DNA of 64,000 nucleotides from Corynebacterium sp. ACRPO (GCF_022347205.1 NZ_JAKRNE010000006.1:62001-126000), one strand, 5' to 3'. Counted from the first letter of the stretch, positions 29,922 through 38,917 are shown. Program-made: numbers and translations. The notes: generated by a model not told the origin, from the letters alone.

Positions 29922-31334
29922 GTGACTAATGAACATTATGACGTAGTAGTACTCGGCGCGGGCCCTGGCGGCTACGTGGCCGCCATCCGTGCAGCTCAGC
30001 TTGGTAAGAAAGTTGCCGTAATCGAGAAGCAGTACTGGGGCGGTGTCTGCCTCAACGTAGGCTGCATCCCTTCTAAGGCGCTGCTGAAGAACGCTGAGGT
30101 TGCCCACACCTTCAACCACGAGGCCAAGGACTTCGGCATTTCCGGCGATGTCTCCTTCGACTTCGGTGTTGCCCACAAGCGTTCCCGCAAGGTTTCCGCG
30201 GGCATCGTCAAGGGTGTCCATTACCTGATGAAGAAGAACAAGATCACCGAAATCAACGGCCTTGGCTCCTTCAAGGACGATAAGACCATCGAAATCACCG
30301 ATGGTGATGACAAGGGCAAGACCGTCACCTTCGATGACTGCATCATCGCTACCGGTTCCGTGGTCAAGTCCCTGCCGGGCGTAGAGCTCGGCGGCAACAT
30401 CGTGTCCTACGAGGAACAGATCCTCAACGATGAGGCCCCGAAGTCCATGGTCATCGTCGGCGCCGGCGCCATCGGCATGGAATTTGCCTATGTTCTGTCC
30501 AACTATGGCGTGGACGTCACCATCGTGGAGTTCATGGACCGCGTCCTGCCGAACGAGGACAAGGACGTCTCCAAGGCCATTGCCAAGGAGTACAAGAAGC
30601 TCGGCGTCAAGCTGCTGACCGGCTACAAGACCACCTCCGTGAAGGACAACGGCGATAATGTCACCGTTGAGGTGGAGTCCAAGGACGGCTCCAAGCAGGA
30701 CACCCTCACCGTGGACCGTGCCATGATCTCCATCGGCTTCGCCCCGCGCACCGAGGGCTTCGGCCTGGAGAACACCGGCGTTGAGCTCACCGAGCGCGGC
30801 GCTATTGCCATCGATGACACCATGCGCACCAACGTCGACCACATCTACGCCATCGGTGACGTCACCGCGAAGCTGCAGCTCGCCCACGTTGCTGAGGCCC
30901 AGGGCGTTGTCGCCGCAGAGACCATCGCCGGCGTGGAGACCCAGCTCTTGGGTGACTACATGAATATGCCGCGCGCTACCTTCTGCAACCCGCAGGTCGC
31001 TTCCTTCGGCTACACCGAAGAAGCTGCCAAGGAGAAGTTCGCGGACCGCGATATCAAGGTCGCTACCTTCCCGTTCTCCGCTAACGGCAAGGCCGCTGGC
31101 CTCAATGAGACCGCCGGCTTTGTCAAGCTCATCGCGGACGGCGAGTACGGCGAGCTCATCGGCGGCCACATGGTGGGCTCCAACGTATCCGAGCTGCTGC
31201 CGGAGCTGACCTTGGCGCAGCGCTTCGACCTCACCGCTGAGGAAATCGGCCGCAACGTTCACACCCACCCGACCCTCTCTGAGGCCATGAAGGAAGCAGC
31301 CGAGGGCATCGGCGGCCACATGATTAACCTCTAA
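29922..31334 (+). CDS. lpd: Dihydrolipoamide dehydrogenase
   Basis: FAD-dependent E3 subunit shared by pyruvate and 2-oxoglutarate dehydrogenase complexes, 470 residues. It has the FAD site [14 protein letters not shown], redox cysteines Cys43 and Cys48 in [13 protein letters not shown], the NAD site [13 protein letters not shown] and the C-terminal catalytic dyad HTHPTLSE. The GTG at 29922 is taken as the start because the family begins at [10 protein letters not shown]; there is no normal ribosome site, but a TATCCT -10-like box at 29909-29914 lies 7 bases upstream, so the transcript may be leaderless. Its place next to ramB and sdhCAB groups central carbon genes. Confidence 0.96.
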   Translation: MTNEHYDVVVLGAGPGGYVAAIRAAQLGKKVAVIEKQYWGGVCLNVGCIPSKALLKNAEVAHTFNHEAKDFGISGDVSFDFGVAHKRSRKVSAGIVKGVHYLMKKNKITEINGLGSFKDDKTIEITDGDDKGKTVTFDDCIIATGSVVKSLPGVELGGNIVSYEEQILNDEAPKSMVIVGAGAIGMEFAYVLSNYGVDVTIVEFMDRVLPNEDKDVSKAIAKEYKKLGVKLLTGYKTTSVKDNGDNVTVEVESKDGSKQDTLTVDRAMISIGFAPRTEGFGLENTGVELTERGAIAIDDTMRTNVDHIYAIGDVTAKLQLAHVAEAQGVVAAETIAGVETQLLGDYMNMPRATFCNPQVASFGYTEEAAKEKFADRDIKVATFPFSANGKAAGLNETAGFVKLIADGEYGELIGGHMVGSNVSELLPELTLAQRFDLTAEEIGRNVHTHPTLSEAMKEAAEGIGGHMINL

Positions 31335-31373
31335 GCAGGGCTGCTTGCCGACGTCGCCATAGAGCGCGACGCC

Positions 31374-31432
31374 AGCGGCACCGCACCGTTCGCTCCCCTC
31401 GTTGGAGGGAGGCGGACCGCGGTGCCGCTTTT
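31374..31432 (+). terminator. Terminator between convergent lpd and ramB
   Basis: AGCGGCACCGC (31374-31384) pairs with GCGGTGCCGCT (31419-31429), followed by TTT, with an inner CTCC/GGAG hairpin. A 13-base motif copy lies just before it at 31343-31355. Confidence 0.8.
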
Positions 31433-31460
31433 CTATGTGTAGTCCACCTGGGTGGCAGAG

Positions 31461-32870
31461 TTAGTACGGTGCCACGGCGGAGCGGTGGGCGTCGACGCTA
31501 ATGACCTCGTTGATGGGTGGAAAGGCGCGTTGCGCGCAGTTCTCGCGCGGGCACGTGCGGCAGCCGGAGCCGATGGGGGTGGCGGTAGAGAGATCGGTGA
31601 GATCGAGCCCCTCGGCGTAGACGGTGCGGTCGGCGTGGCGGGCTTCGCAGCCTAGGCCGATGGCGAAGAGCTTATCGGTATCGCCAAAGCGCCCCTGGTG
31701 GTGCTGGACGGCGCGCGAAATCCACAGGTAGTTGCGACCATCGGGCATTTGGGCCAGCTGGCGGGAGATAATGCCGGGCTGGGTGAAGGTCTCGTAGACA
31801 TTCCACAGCGGGCAGGTGCCGCCATTATTGGAAAAGTGCACGCCGGTGGCGGATTGGCGCTTGGACATATTGCCGGCGCGGTCGACGCGAACAAAAGTAA
31901 AAGGAATGCCGCGGAGGTTATCGCGCTGCAGGGTGGACAGGCGGGAGGCCACGGATTCATAGCCCACGCCGAAGACCTGGCAGAGGTATTCCACGTCGTA
32001 GCCGGAGCGCTCGGCTTCGGAATGCATCAGTGCATAGGGCATCACGGTGGCGGCGGCGAAGTAGCTGGCCAAGCCGCGCCGCGCGAGGTTGCGCGAAGCA
32101 TCCGAGGTAAACGGCTCCTCCTCCACTAGGGAAGCGATGTCTTCCCCGGCCTCGAGGAAGCTCAGCTCCGCGGCCATGCGGAAGGCGCGCTGGCCTTCGC
32201 TCAGGCGCGACGCGAGCCGGAACTCGCCGGTTTCGCGGTCAAAGCTGTGTAGCGTGCCATCCATCTGGGAGGTGATGTGGATATCTACGTTGTGGCGATC
32301 GCGCAGGCGCTGGGCCAGGGCGTGTTCGGTGTCGCGGATGCCGAAGTGGGTGACCGAGAGGGCGTCGGCAAGCTGCTCTGCATGGTGGTCCAGGTTGTCC
32401 AAGTAGTTTTGGCGAGCGTAGAAGAAGTCGCGCACCTCGTCGTGCGGCATGGATAGGGCCTGGGTGGCCTCGGTGGTGCGGCGGGCATCAGTGGCCAGCG
32501 AGAGCTTATCGCGCACATTGCGGTAGCGGCGGTGGACGTCTACCAGCGTGCGAGCCACGGTGGGGTGGTTATAGACCAGCTCGGAGAGCTCTTGCAGCTC
32601 GACGGGGGAGGGGCAGAGCTCTTTGTCTTGGATGACGTCCTGGATCTCGGCAAGAAGGCGGGAGTCATCGTCACGGGAGAAGAAGGTGGCATCGACGCCG
32701 AAGACCTCCGTGATGCGAAGGAGCACCGGGACGGTGAGCGGACGGACGTCGTGTTCGATCTGATTGACGTAGCTGGCGGAGAGCCCCAGCGTCGCGGCAA
32801 GGGAAGCCTGACTGAGATCGCGCTCACGGCGAAGCTGGCGAAGGCGGGATCCCACATACGTCTTACTCAT
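31461..32870 (-). CDS. ramB: RamB-type regulator of acetate metabolism
   Basis: XRE-family transcriptional regulator of 469 residues. The N-terminal HTH ([20 protein letters not shown], about residues 8-27) is followed by an IrrE/peptidase-like middle region and a C-terminal DUF2083 domain with cysteines ([25 protein letters not shown]). In C. glutamicum RamB represses acetate, glyoxylate and TCA genes and its own gene. The start [12 protein letters not shown] at 32870 is preferred over the longer frame to 32939. A TAACCT box 7 bases upstream suggests a leaderless transcript. It is divergent from sdhCAB. Confidence 0.95.
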   Translation of the reverse strand: MSKTYVGSRLRQLRRERDLSQASLAATLGLSASYVNQIEHDVRPLTVPVLLRITEVFGVDATFFSRDDDSRLLAEIQDVIQDKELCPSPVELQELSELVYNHPTVARTLVDVHRRYRNVRDKLSLATDARRTTEATQALSMPHDEVRDFFYARQNYLDNLDHHAEQLADALSVTHFGIRDTEHALAQRLRDRHNVDIHITSQMDGTLHSFDRETGEFRLASRLSEGQRAFRMAAELSFLEAGEDIASLVEEEPFTSDASRNLARRGLASYFAAATVMPYALMHSEAERSGYDVEYLCQVFGVGYESVASRLSTLQRDNLRGIPFTFVRVDRAGNMSKRQSATGVHFSNNGGTCPLWNVYETFTQPGIISRQLAQMPDGRNYLWISRAVQHHQGRFGDTDKLFAIGLGCEARHADRTVYAEGLDLTDLSTATPIGSGCRTCPRENCAQRAFPPINEVISVDAHRSAVAPY

Positions 32871-32910
32871 GCCGGCAAGGTTACTGGCTGGCCTGCGGGT
32901 GTGCACCCTA

Positions 32911-32924
32911 ATTGCAAAGATCTT
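32911..32924. promoter_or_regulatory. Candidate RamB autoregulatory site
   Basis: ATTGCAAAGATCTT matches 12 of 14 bases of the RamB box in reverse orientation (TTTGCAAAGTTCTT). It lies about 40 bases upstream of ramB. RamB is known to repress its own gene in C. glutamicum; use of this site here is inferred. Confidence 0.4.
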
Positions 32925-33016
32925 GCGAAGAATGTTCACCCGCCTGTGGGCTACATGTGGGTTTCATGCGAAAGTTTGACACATAAAGGGGTAAGGCGGT
33001 CACTCTGGCAACACTG

Positions 33017-33032
33017 GGTGACCAAGTTCACA
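33017..33032. promoter_or_regulatory. Candidate GlxR (CRP-type) site before sdhCAB
   Basis: GGTGACCAAGTTCACA fits TGTGA-N6-TCACA with one mismatch. GlxR control of sdhCAB is established in C. glutamicum, and the cyclase gene cyaB lies in this window. Confidence 0.5.
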
Positions 33033-33110
33033 AATCTGGGACAAATTACGCAACGTCAATATTGCGGAATTCCGAGCTGCCAAGGTAGTGACGTTTTACC
33101 CGGAGGCTTT

Positions 33111-33129
33111 TAAGGCAACCCTTACCTAA
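33111..33129. promoter_or_regulatory. Candidate DtxR iron box before sdhCAB
   Basis: TAAGGCAACCCTTACCTAA matches the 19-base DtxR consensus TWAGGTWAGSCTWACCTWA at all but two positions (by eye). It sits 111 bases before sdhC. Succinate dehydrogenase is iron-rich, so iron control is plausible; direct binding is not shown. Confidence 0.45.
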
Positions 33130-33239
33130 GAGAATTCTGACTTTAACCGTACCGCTGTACCGTTAGCTGAAACGCTGCAGGAATTGACTAGTAACCAGCG
33201 GTTAAGCCCAGTTAAAGTGAGGGCGACAATGGAGGTGTC

Positions 33240-33995
33240 ATGACTTTAAGAAATCCGGACCGTGAGGCAGTAGCTCACGGCCACATCACGAACGAACCAA
33301 TCCGTCAGAAGCCGGGAGTGCCCTCCTGGGTTCTGAAGCTCATTATGGCCGTCACTGGCCTGCTTTTTGCCCTTTTCGTTGTTGGCCACATGGCCGGCAA
33401 CCTGAAGTTGTACTTGCCGGCACACGGCGGCGAAGAGGCGCTGGATGAATACGGCGCATTCCTGCGCTCCATGGGCGAGCCGTTGTTCCCGCACGAGGGC
33501 GCATTGTGGATTATCCGCGCCGTCCTGCTGGTTGCCATCCTCGCCCACATCTATGGTGCATTTGCCCTGACCGCACGCTCTAAGGCGTCCCGCGGCAAGT
33601 TCCGCCGCAGCAACCTGATGGGCGGCCTTGATTCCTTCGCTACCAAGTCCATGCTGGTTACCGGCATCGTCTTGCTGCTGTTCATCATTTTCCACCTGCT
33701 GGACCTGACCCTGGGCGTGCAACCTTTCGCTCCCGGCGACTTTGCAGAGGGCGCGGTGAAGGCCAACATGATCGCCACCTTCAGCCGCTGGCCGGTCACC
33801 ATCGTGTACGTGATCGCTATGTGCTTCCTGTTCCTGCACCTCACCCACGGCATTCGCCTTGCCGCCTCTGACCTGGGTATCACCGGTGCGAAGTGGCGTC
33901 AGACCTTCCTGATCCTGGCGTACGTCATCCCGGCCGTTGTCTGTATCGGCAACATCGTTATGCCTTTGTCCGTTGCCCTGGGCTTGGTCAGCTAA
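33240..33995 (+). CDS. sdhC: Succinate dehydrogenase cytochrome b subunit
   Basis: Membrane anchor of complex II, 251 residues with five hydrophobic segments (starting near residues 30, 80, 135, 180 and 215), the di-haem type B arrangement. Haem-ligand histidines are expected in GHMAGNLKLY, AHIYGAFAL, IFHLLDL and LHLTHGIRLA. It feeds electrons from SdhB to menaquinone. It is first in sdhCAB, with a 15-base gap to sdhA and GGAGG before its ATG. The upstream region carries several regulator-like sites. Confidence 0.95.
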   Translation: MTLRNPDREAVAHGHITNEPIRQKPGVPSWVLKLIMAVTGLLFALFVVGHMAGNLKLYLPAHGGEEALDEYGAFLRSMGEPLFPHEGALWIIRAVLLVAILAHIYGAFALTARSKASRGKFRRSNLMGGLDSFATKSMLVTGIVLLLFIIFHLLDLTLGVQPFAPGDFAEGAVKANMIATFSRWPVTIVYVIAMCFLFLHLTHGIRLAASDLGITGAKWRQTFLILAYVIPAVVCIGNIVMPLSVALGLVS

Positions 33996-34010
33996 AGGAG
34001 TTAGAAACCC

Positions 34011-36026
34011 ATGACTAATACTGAACTCAAGCGCGAGCACCCTAAGTTCTCGCACCCACAGTCCATCGTTCCGGGCGTATCTGCCGGCAACATTCTGGAA
34101 TCCCACGAGCCGCACGGCGTGCCGATGAAGGATATGTGGTCCCACCAAAAGGACCACATGCAGCTGGTCTCCCCGCTGAACCGCCGCAAGTTTGAGGTTC
34201 TCGTAGTTGGCACCGGCCTGTCCGCTGGTTCCGCTGCGGCCGCACTGGGCGAGCTGGGCTACAAGGTAAAGGTATTCACCTACCACGATTCCCCGCGCCG
34301 CGCGCACTCCATTGCCGCGCAGGGTGGCGTCAACGCCTCCCGTGCCAAGAAGGTGGACAATGACTCCGCCTACCGCCACACCAAGGACACCGTTAAGGGC
34401 GGCGACTACCGCTGCCGCGAGTCCGACTGCTGGCGCCTGGCAAACGAGTCCGTCCGCGTCATTGACCACATGAACGCCATCGGCGCCCCATTCGCTCGCG
34501 AGTATGGCGGCACCCTGGCTACCCGTTCCTTCGGTGGCGTGCAGGTCTCCCGTACCTACTACACCCGTGGCCAAACAGGTCAGCAGCTGCAGCTGTCCAC
34601 CACCTCGGCGCTCTACCGCCAGATTGGCCTGGGCAACGTGGAGCTTTTCGCTCACAACGACCTGCAGGACATCATCGTCTACAACGACAACGGTAAGAAG
34701 CGCGCCGGCGGCATCGTTACCCGCAACCTGATTACCGGTGAGCTCAAGGCCTTCACCGGCCACGCAGTTGTGCTGGGTACCGGCGGCTACGGCAACGTCT
34801 ACCACATGTCCACCCTGGCAAAGAACTCCAATGCCAGCGCCATGATGCGTGCGTATGACAGCGGTGCCTACCTGGCCTCCCCAGCCTTCGTGCAGTTCCA
34901 CCCGACGGGCCTGCCGGTCAACTCCGATTGGCAGTCCAAGACCATCCTGATGTCGGAGTCCCTTCGTAACGACGGCCGCATTTGGTCCCCGAAGAAGGAG
35001 GGTGACGACCGCGACCCGAATACCATTCCGGAAGAAGAGCGCGACTACTTCTTGGAGCGCCGCTACCCGGCATTCGGCAACCTGGTTCCGCGCGACGTTG
35101 CCTCCCGTGCCATCTCCCAGCAGATCAACGCCGGTCTGGGTGTTGGCCCGCTGCACAACTCGGTGTACCTGGACTTCCGTGACGCCATCGAGCGCCTGGG
35201 CAAGGACAAGATCCGCGAGCGTTACTCCAACCTCATCGAGATGTACGAAGAGGCTATCGGTGAGTCCGCCTATGAGACCCCGATGCGCATCGCCCCGACC
35301 TGCCACTTCACCATGGGTGGCCTGTGGACCGACTTCAACGAGATGACTTCCATCGACGGCCTCTTTGCCGCCGGTGAGTGCTCCTGGACCTACCACGGTG
35401 CTAACCGCCTGGGTGCTAACTCCCTGCTTTCGGCTTCCGTCGACGGCTGGTTCACCCTGCCATTCACCATCCCGAACTACTTGGCTGACCACCTCAACGA
35501 GGAGAAGCTGGCCGAGGATTCCCCGGAGGCACAGGCAACCCTGGCACAGTCCCAGGAGCGCATCGATCGCCTCATGGGAGTGCGCGGTGAGAACCCGCAC
35601 GGTCCGTCTTACTACCACCGCCAGCTGGGCGATATCCTCTACCACGGCTGCGGTGTGTCCCGTAACGTCGAAGACCTCAAGGCCGCGATCACCAAGATCC
35701 GCGAACTGCGCGAGGACTTCTGGGCTAATGTCCGCATTCCGGGCGAGGCCAACGACATGAACCAGGTGCTGGAGTACGGCCTGCGCGTAGCCGACTACCT
35801 GGACTTGGGCGAGCTCATGTGTGTCGACGCTTTGGACCGCGATGAGTCCTGTGGCGCTCACTTCCGTGAGGACCACCTGACCGAAGACGGCGAGGCAGAA
35901 CGCGACGATGAGAACTGGTGCTTTGTTTCCGCATGGGAGCCGGGCGCAAATAAGAACGAGTTCATCCGTCACGCCGAGCCGCTGTACTTTGATTCGATCC
36001 CGCTGATGACAAGGAACTACAAGTAA
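34011..36026 (+). CDS. sdhA: Succinate dehydrogenase flavoprotein subunit
   Basis: Oxidises succinate to fumarate; 671 residues. The FAD site is VVGTGLSAGSAAAALGELG near residue 64, and the covalent-flavin His is in RAHSIAAQGGVNA. Substrate and active-site motifs are PTCHFTMGGLW and GECSWTYHGANRLGANSLL. It overlaps the sdhB start by one base, as in TAATG. The long open frame on the opposite strand across sdhCA is a codon-bias shadow. Confidence 0.97.
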   Translation: MTNTELKREHPKFSHPQSIVPGVSAGNILESHEPHGVPMKDMWSHQKDHMQLVSPLNRRKFEVLVVGTGLSAGSAAAALGELGYKVKVFTYHDSPRRAHSIAAQGGVNASRAKKVDNDSAYRHTKDTVKGGDYRCRESDCWRLANESVRVIDHMNAIGAPFAREYGGTLATRSFGGVQVSRTYYTRGQTGQQLQLSTTSALYRQIGLGNVELFAHNDLQDIIVYNDNGKKRAGGIVTRNLITGELKAFTGHAVVLGTGGYGNVYHMSTLAKNSNASAMMRAYDSGAYLASPAFVQFHPTGLPVNSDWQSKTILMSESLRNDGRIWSPKKEGDDRDPNTIPEEERDYFLERRYPAFGNLVPRDVASRAISQQINAGLGVGPLHNSVYLDFRDAIERLGKDKIRERYSNLIEMYEEAIGESAYETPMRIAPTCHFTMGGLWTDFNEMTSIDGLFAAGECSWTYHGANRLGANSLLSASVDGWFTLPFTIPNYLADHLNEEKLAEDSPEAQATLAQSQERIDRLMGVRGENPHGPSYYHRQLGDILYHGCGVSRNVEDLKAAITKIRELREDFWANVRIPGEANDMNQVLEYGLRVADYLDLGELMCVDALDRDESCGAHFREDHLTEDGEAERDDENWCFVSAWEPGANKNEFIRHAEPLYFDSIPLMTRNYK

Positions 36027-36775
36027 TGAAACTGACACTTGAGATCTGGCGTCAAGCCGGACCGACCCAAGAAGGCCACTTCGAGACCGTCCAGGTGGAT
36101 GACGCCTCTGAGCAGATGTCCATCCTGGAACTGCTGGACCACGTTAACGAGGGCTACATTGAGCGCGGCGAAGAGCCCTTCGCTTTCGCTTCCGACTGCC
36201 GTGAGGGCATCTGTGGTACCTGTGGTTTGACCGTCAACGGTCGCCCGCACGGCCCAGGCCAGAACACCCCTGCCTGCCAGCAGCGCCTGTTTAACTTCAC
36301 CGATGGCCAGACCGTCAAGCTGGAGCCATTCCGTTCTGCTGCCTACCCGGTCATCAAGGACATGGTCGTGGACCGCGCGGCACTGGATCACGTAATGGAG
36401 CAGGGCGGTTACGTCTCCATGGATGCGGGTACCGCTCCGGATGCGGATACCATGCACCTCAACCACGAGACCGCCGAGTACTCGCTGGATCATGCCGCCT
36501 GCATTGGCTGCGGTGCCTGCGTTGCTGCCTGCCCGAACGGTGCGGCTCACCTGTTTACCGGTGCGAAGCTGGTGCACCTCTCCCTTATGCCGCTGGGCAA
36601 GGAAGAGCGTGGCCGCCGTGCCCGCAACATGGTCGACGACCTGGAAGCCAACTTTGGCCACTGCTCCCTTTACGGTGAGTGCGCCGATGTCTGCCCGGCC
36701 GGCGTTCCGCTGACCGCAGTTTCTGCGGTTACCCGCGAACGTGCACGTGCTGCTTTCCGTGGCAAGGACGACTAA
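36026..36775 (+). CDS. sdhB: Succinate dehydrogenase iron-sulfur subunit
   Basis: A 249-residue electron-transfer subunit. The [2Fe-2S] cysteines are in CREGICGTCG plus a later Cys, and the ferredoxin-like clusters are in CIGCGACVAACPNG and CGECADVCPAGVPL. It is translationally coupled to sdhA. The C-terminus ends with the basic RERARAAFRGKDD tail. Confidence 0.97.
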   Translation: MKLTLEIWRQAGPTQEGHFETVQVDDASEQMSILELLDHVNEGYIERGEEPFAFASDCREGICGTCGLTVNGRPHGPGQNTPACQQRLFNFTDGQTVKLEPFRSAAYPVIKDMVVDRAALDHVMEQGGYVSMDAGTAPDADTMHLNHETAEYSLDHAACIGCGACVAACPNGAAHLFTGAKLVHLSLMPLGKEERGRRARNMVDDLEANFGHCSLYGECADVCPAGVPLTAVSAVTRERARAAFRGKDD

Positions 36776-36831
36776 GCTAAGGTTATTCCGTAGGAATACT
36801 AGGAACGAGAGAAAGACAGAAAGACTCCGCC

Positions 36832-37206
36832 ATGAGCGATAACACCCATGCAGTCGCTGACTACGCCAGCGAGACCTACCCAGAGTTCTCCGGCAAGATT
36901 CAGGACACCTACATTGAGGGCTACGATCCAGTATCCTTCGGTGCTCCTCACTCTTCCCTGCTTCGCACCTCCACCTGGGTGGGCATGGGTCTGATCCTGT
37001 CTTGCCTCCCGGCTGCCGGCATCATCATTTGGGGCCTTGGCGTGTGGGACACCCCGCTGGGCACCGCAGGCGAGGGTGACTACACCCTGACCATGATCAT
37101 CGGCATCATCGCCCTAGTCATTGTGGCCATCGCCGCAGTAGGCACCGTCCACTACGGCCGCCGCTACTACCGCAAGTACCGCAAGGAAACCGGCCGCGTT
37201 AACTAG
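36832..37206 (+). CDS. Small membrane protein at the end of the sdh operon
   Basis: A 124-residue protein with two hydrophobic helices (about residues 48-72 and 83-105), a charged cytoplasmic-like tail (YGRRYYRKYRKETGR) and an N-terminal soluble arm. A corresponding small membrane gene follows sdhCAB in other corynebacteria. The gap to sdhB is 56 bases with no terminator seen and a strong one follows, so it is probably co-transcribed. The function is unknown; a complex II assembly or stability role would be a guess. Confidence 0.75.
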   Translation: MSDNTHAVADYASETYPEFSGKIQDTYIEGYDPVSFGAPHSSLLRTSTWVGMGLILSCLPAAGIIIWGLGVWDTPLGTAGEGDYTLTMIIGIIALVIVAIAAVGTVHYGRRYYRKYRKETGRVN

Positions 37207-37229
37207 TATTCGCTTTTAAGCCAAGCACC

Positions 37230-37283
37230 AACAACCCCGCTCCTCACAGCATGCACGCCATGCAGGGAAGCGGGGGTTGTTGC
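37230..37283 (+). terminator. Terminator of the sdh operon
   Basis: AACAACCCCGCT (37230-37241) pairs with AGCGGGGGTTGTT (37269-37281, one bulged G), with an inner GCATG-rich loop. It lies 24 bases after the last gene. Confidence 0.8.
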
Positions 37284-37337
37284 ATATCTTGAGCCAAAGG
37301 CCCAAGAAGGCGCCAACATAGCGTTGCTTTAAGCTGC

Positions 37338-37350
37338 GCTTGCCGACGCC
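37338..37350 (+). repeat. Intergenic copy of the 13-base motif
   Basis: Exact GCTTGCCGACGCC between the sdh terminator and the IS remnant. The rest of 37284-37434 shows no gene. Confidence 0.7.
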
Positions 37351-37434
37351 TCCCTCCTTACCGTTGCTTCAACGCCCCCAGATTGCGATCGAGAGGTGCT
37401 CCCCGCGTTCGTAGTTGAACGAAGGCGGATCAGT

Positions 37435-38099
37435 GGGTGCTGTTGCAAAGTTGGGGCAGTAGGAAGAGCGACGTGAAATAATCACAGCCATGGGTATTTT
37501 CTCCGGTTGTCATTTCCCCGTGACATCATTTTGTGGGCAGTGGGTGGTACTGCCGCTACGGGGTGAGCTGCCGCGATCTGGAGGAAATGATGACTTCAGC
37601 GGGGCGTGCCGGTCGATCACACCACGATCTACCGCTGGGTCCAGAAATACGCCCCCTGAGCTGGACAAGCAAACACGGTGGTACCGGCAGGTACCTGACT
37701 GGCAGGCCAGTTTCTGGCGGGTGGATGAGACCTATATCCGGGTCGGCGGCAGGTGGTGCTACCTCTATCGGGCGATCACCGCCGGTGGCCAGACCCTGGA
37801 CTTTTACCTCTCTCCGAAGCGGAACGTGGCCGCAGCGAAGTGTTTCCTGGCCAAGGCCGTCAGATCCAATGCGTCAGCCGGGTATCCCAGAGTGATCAAC
37901 ACCGATAAAGCACCCTCACTAGCCAGGGCAATCGCCGAGTTGAAGTCAGAGGGAATCTGCCCGCCAACAGTGGAACACCGGCAGGTGAAATACCTCAACA
38001 ACATCTTCCAGAATATCTAAGCAGGCTGGGCCATAATGCTGGCCAGGCGACGAAGAAAGGAGTGTTCGCGGTTCTCCACCCAACTTTGCAACAGCACCC
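37435..38099 (+). mobile_element. Decayed IS6-family (IS26-like) element with perfect 21-bp ends
   Basis: Perfect inverted repeats flank the element: GGGTGCTGTTGCAAAGTTGG plus G at 37435-37455 and its exact complement at 38079-38099, the IS6-type terminus. The element is 665 bases, shorter than the roughly 800 of intact relatives, and its transposase is frameshifted and truncated. The flanking 8 bases (GGATCAGT and CCGTATGC) differ, so no target duplication is seen. Confidence 0.9.
37490..38020 (+). pseudogene. IS6-family transposase remnant
   Basis: Pieces of an IS6 transposase lie in three frames: MGIFSGCHFP, then RDIILWAV, then WYCRYGVSCRDLEEMM, then VPVDHTTIYRWVQKYAP, then PELDKQTRWYRQVPDW and the catalytic WRVDETYIRVGG. 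At least four single-base shifts separate them. The final frame holds the first Asp (VDETY) and the second (NTDKAP), but ends at HRQVKYLNNIFQNI, before the region with the third acidic residue, so it cannot encode an active enzyme. Confidence 0.9.
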
Positions 38100-38159
38100 C
38101 CGTATGCAACTCGATGCTAGAGACAAGAAATACAGTTTCGCTTTTCACCGTGAGTAGAC

Positions 38160-38435
38160 ATGGAAAATAGCAAAGCTCTTGTTTTAATTGGAATCACCCT
38201 AATTATTTGGTGCGCGTTATACAGGTACAGAACAACCACCCCTAAATGGGTTTTTATTGCAGCCTCTTTAAGCACCTGTCTAGCGTTTGTCCTAGGTCTA
38301 TCAGGATTTCTAGGGTTAGGTCATGGTTACATCGATTTGTTGTCTCTAGTAAACGTATTTTTAAACGCATTTATATTGTTGGCCATAGGCCAGTTCCACA
38401 ATCGAAACAGATCGGACCACGTAAAAGATGTATAG
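38160..38435 (+). CDS. Unknown small membrane protein of an AT-rich cassette
   Basis: Not recognised. The 91 residues contain three hydrophobic helices (about 5-20, 30-53 and 58-78) and a short polar tail (HNRNRSDHVKDV). The base composition is clearly more AT-rich than the rest of the window and rare codons (TTA, ATA, AGA) are common, which points to transfer. It overlaps the pentapeptide-repeat gene by 8 bases, so the two are coupled. No obvious ribosome site precedes the ATG at 38160. Confidence 0.6.
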   Translation: MENSKALVLIGITLIIWCALYRYRTTTPKWVFIAASLSTCLAFVLGLSGFLGLGHGYIDLLSLVNVFLNAFILLAIGQFHNRNRSDHVKDV

Positions 38436-38772
38436 AGCAATGCCCCAAACGTGGGTCACGGGACTCGCTGGTAAAGACATTTCCGGAAAAGATATGTCCA
38501 ACTATGACCTGACGGATATCAATCTCGAAGGAAGCATATGCAAAGGATGCTCGTTCCGCGGCTCCATGGTGGCATGGGCTAACTTGAAATCGGCAGATTT
38601 CACCGACGCAGATTTTACGAACGCAATTCTTAGCGAGTCAGACCTTCGTGGAGCGACGTTAACGCGCGCTAATTTTACGAACGCATATCTAGTACCTGTT
38701 ACCGCCAATCCAAGGCAATTCTCTGGATGTACAGGTTTGGATGCAAGGAATGCGATATTTTATAGCCCTTGA
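38428..38772 (+). CDS. Pentapeptide-repeat protein
   Basis: A 114-residue protein with about 15 consecutive five-residue units from residue 16 to 90 (KDISG, KDMSN, YDLTD, INLEG ... ADFTD, ADFTN, SDLRG, ATLTR, ANFTN), enough for nearly four coils of a right-handed beta-helix. Some pentapeptide proteins (MfpA, Qnr) mimic DNA and protect gyrase, while many others are unassigned; this one is shorter than those. A Cys pair (SICKGC) lies in the third coil. It is coupled to the membrane protein gene before it, inside the AT-rich island. Confidence 0.8.
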   Translation: MYRAMPQTWVTGLAGKDISGKDMSNYDLTDINLEGSICKGCSFRGSMVAWANLKSADFTDADFTNAILSESDLRGATLTRANFTNAYLVPVTANPRQFSGCTGLDARNAIFYSP

Positions 38773-38873
38773 TTGCGCCTACACGAATTCCGTTTGAACC
38801 CTTTTTTATAATGAGCATTGAAAACGTGTAAACAACGCAATGTGAGGGTAAATCAGCGCACTCGCCGAGCCCG

Positions 38874-38917
38874 CCATAAATCAGAACATATGCTAAAGCA
38901 TATGTTCTGATTTATGG
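38874..38917. repeat. Perfect 44-base palindrome
   Basis: CCATAAATCAGAACATATGC plus T (38874-38894) is followed by AA and the exact complement (38897-38917), then TTTTAG. The AT-rich 21-bp stem could be a terminator on both strands, a recombination site or the remains of a mobile element. Confidence 0.75.

Larger units (their letters stand above)
32871..33239. other. Shared ramB/sdhC regulatory region
   Basis: 369 bases between divergent genes with no credible coding frame. It carries candidate RamB, GlxR and DtxR sites, listed separately, and an AAAGGGGTAAGG stretch near 32985 that resembles a RamA G-tract site. The last 100 bases form a long sdhC leader with GGAGG 9 bases before the ATG. 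Confidence 0.6.

Noticed and set aside
33246-36038. A 930-residue open frame on the reverse strand across sdhC and sdhA
   Set aside because: It is antisense to two clear enzymes with all catalytic motifs; the protein is low-complexity Val/Gly/His-rich and arises from high-GC codon bias in the opposite frame.
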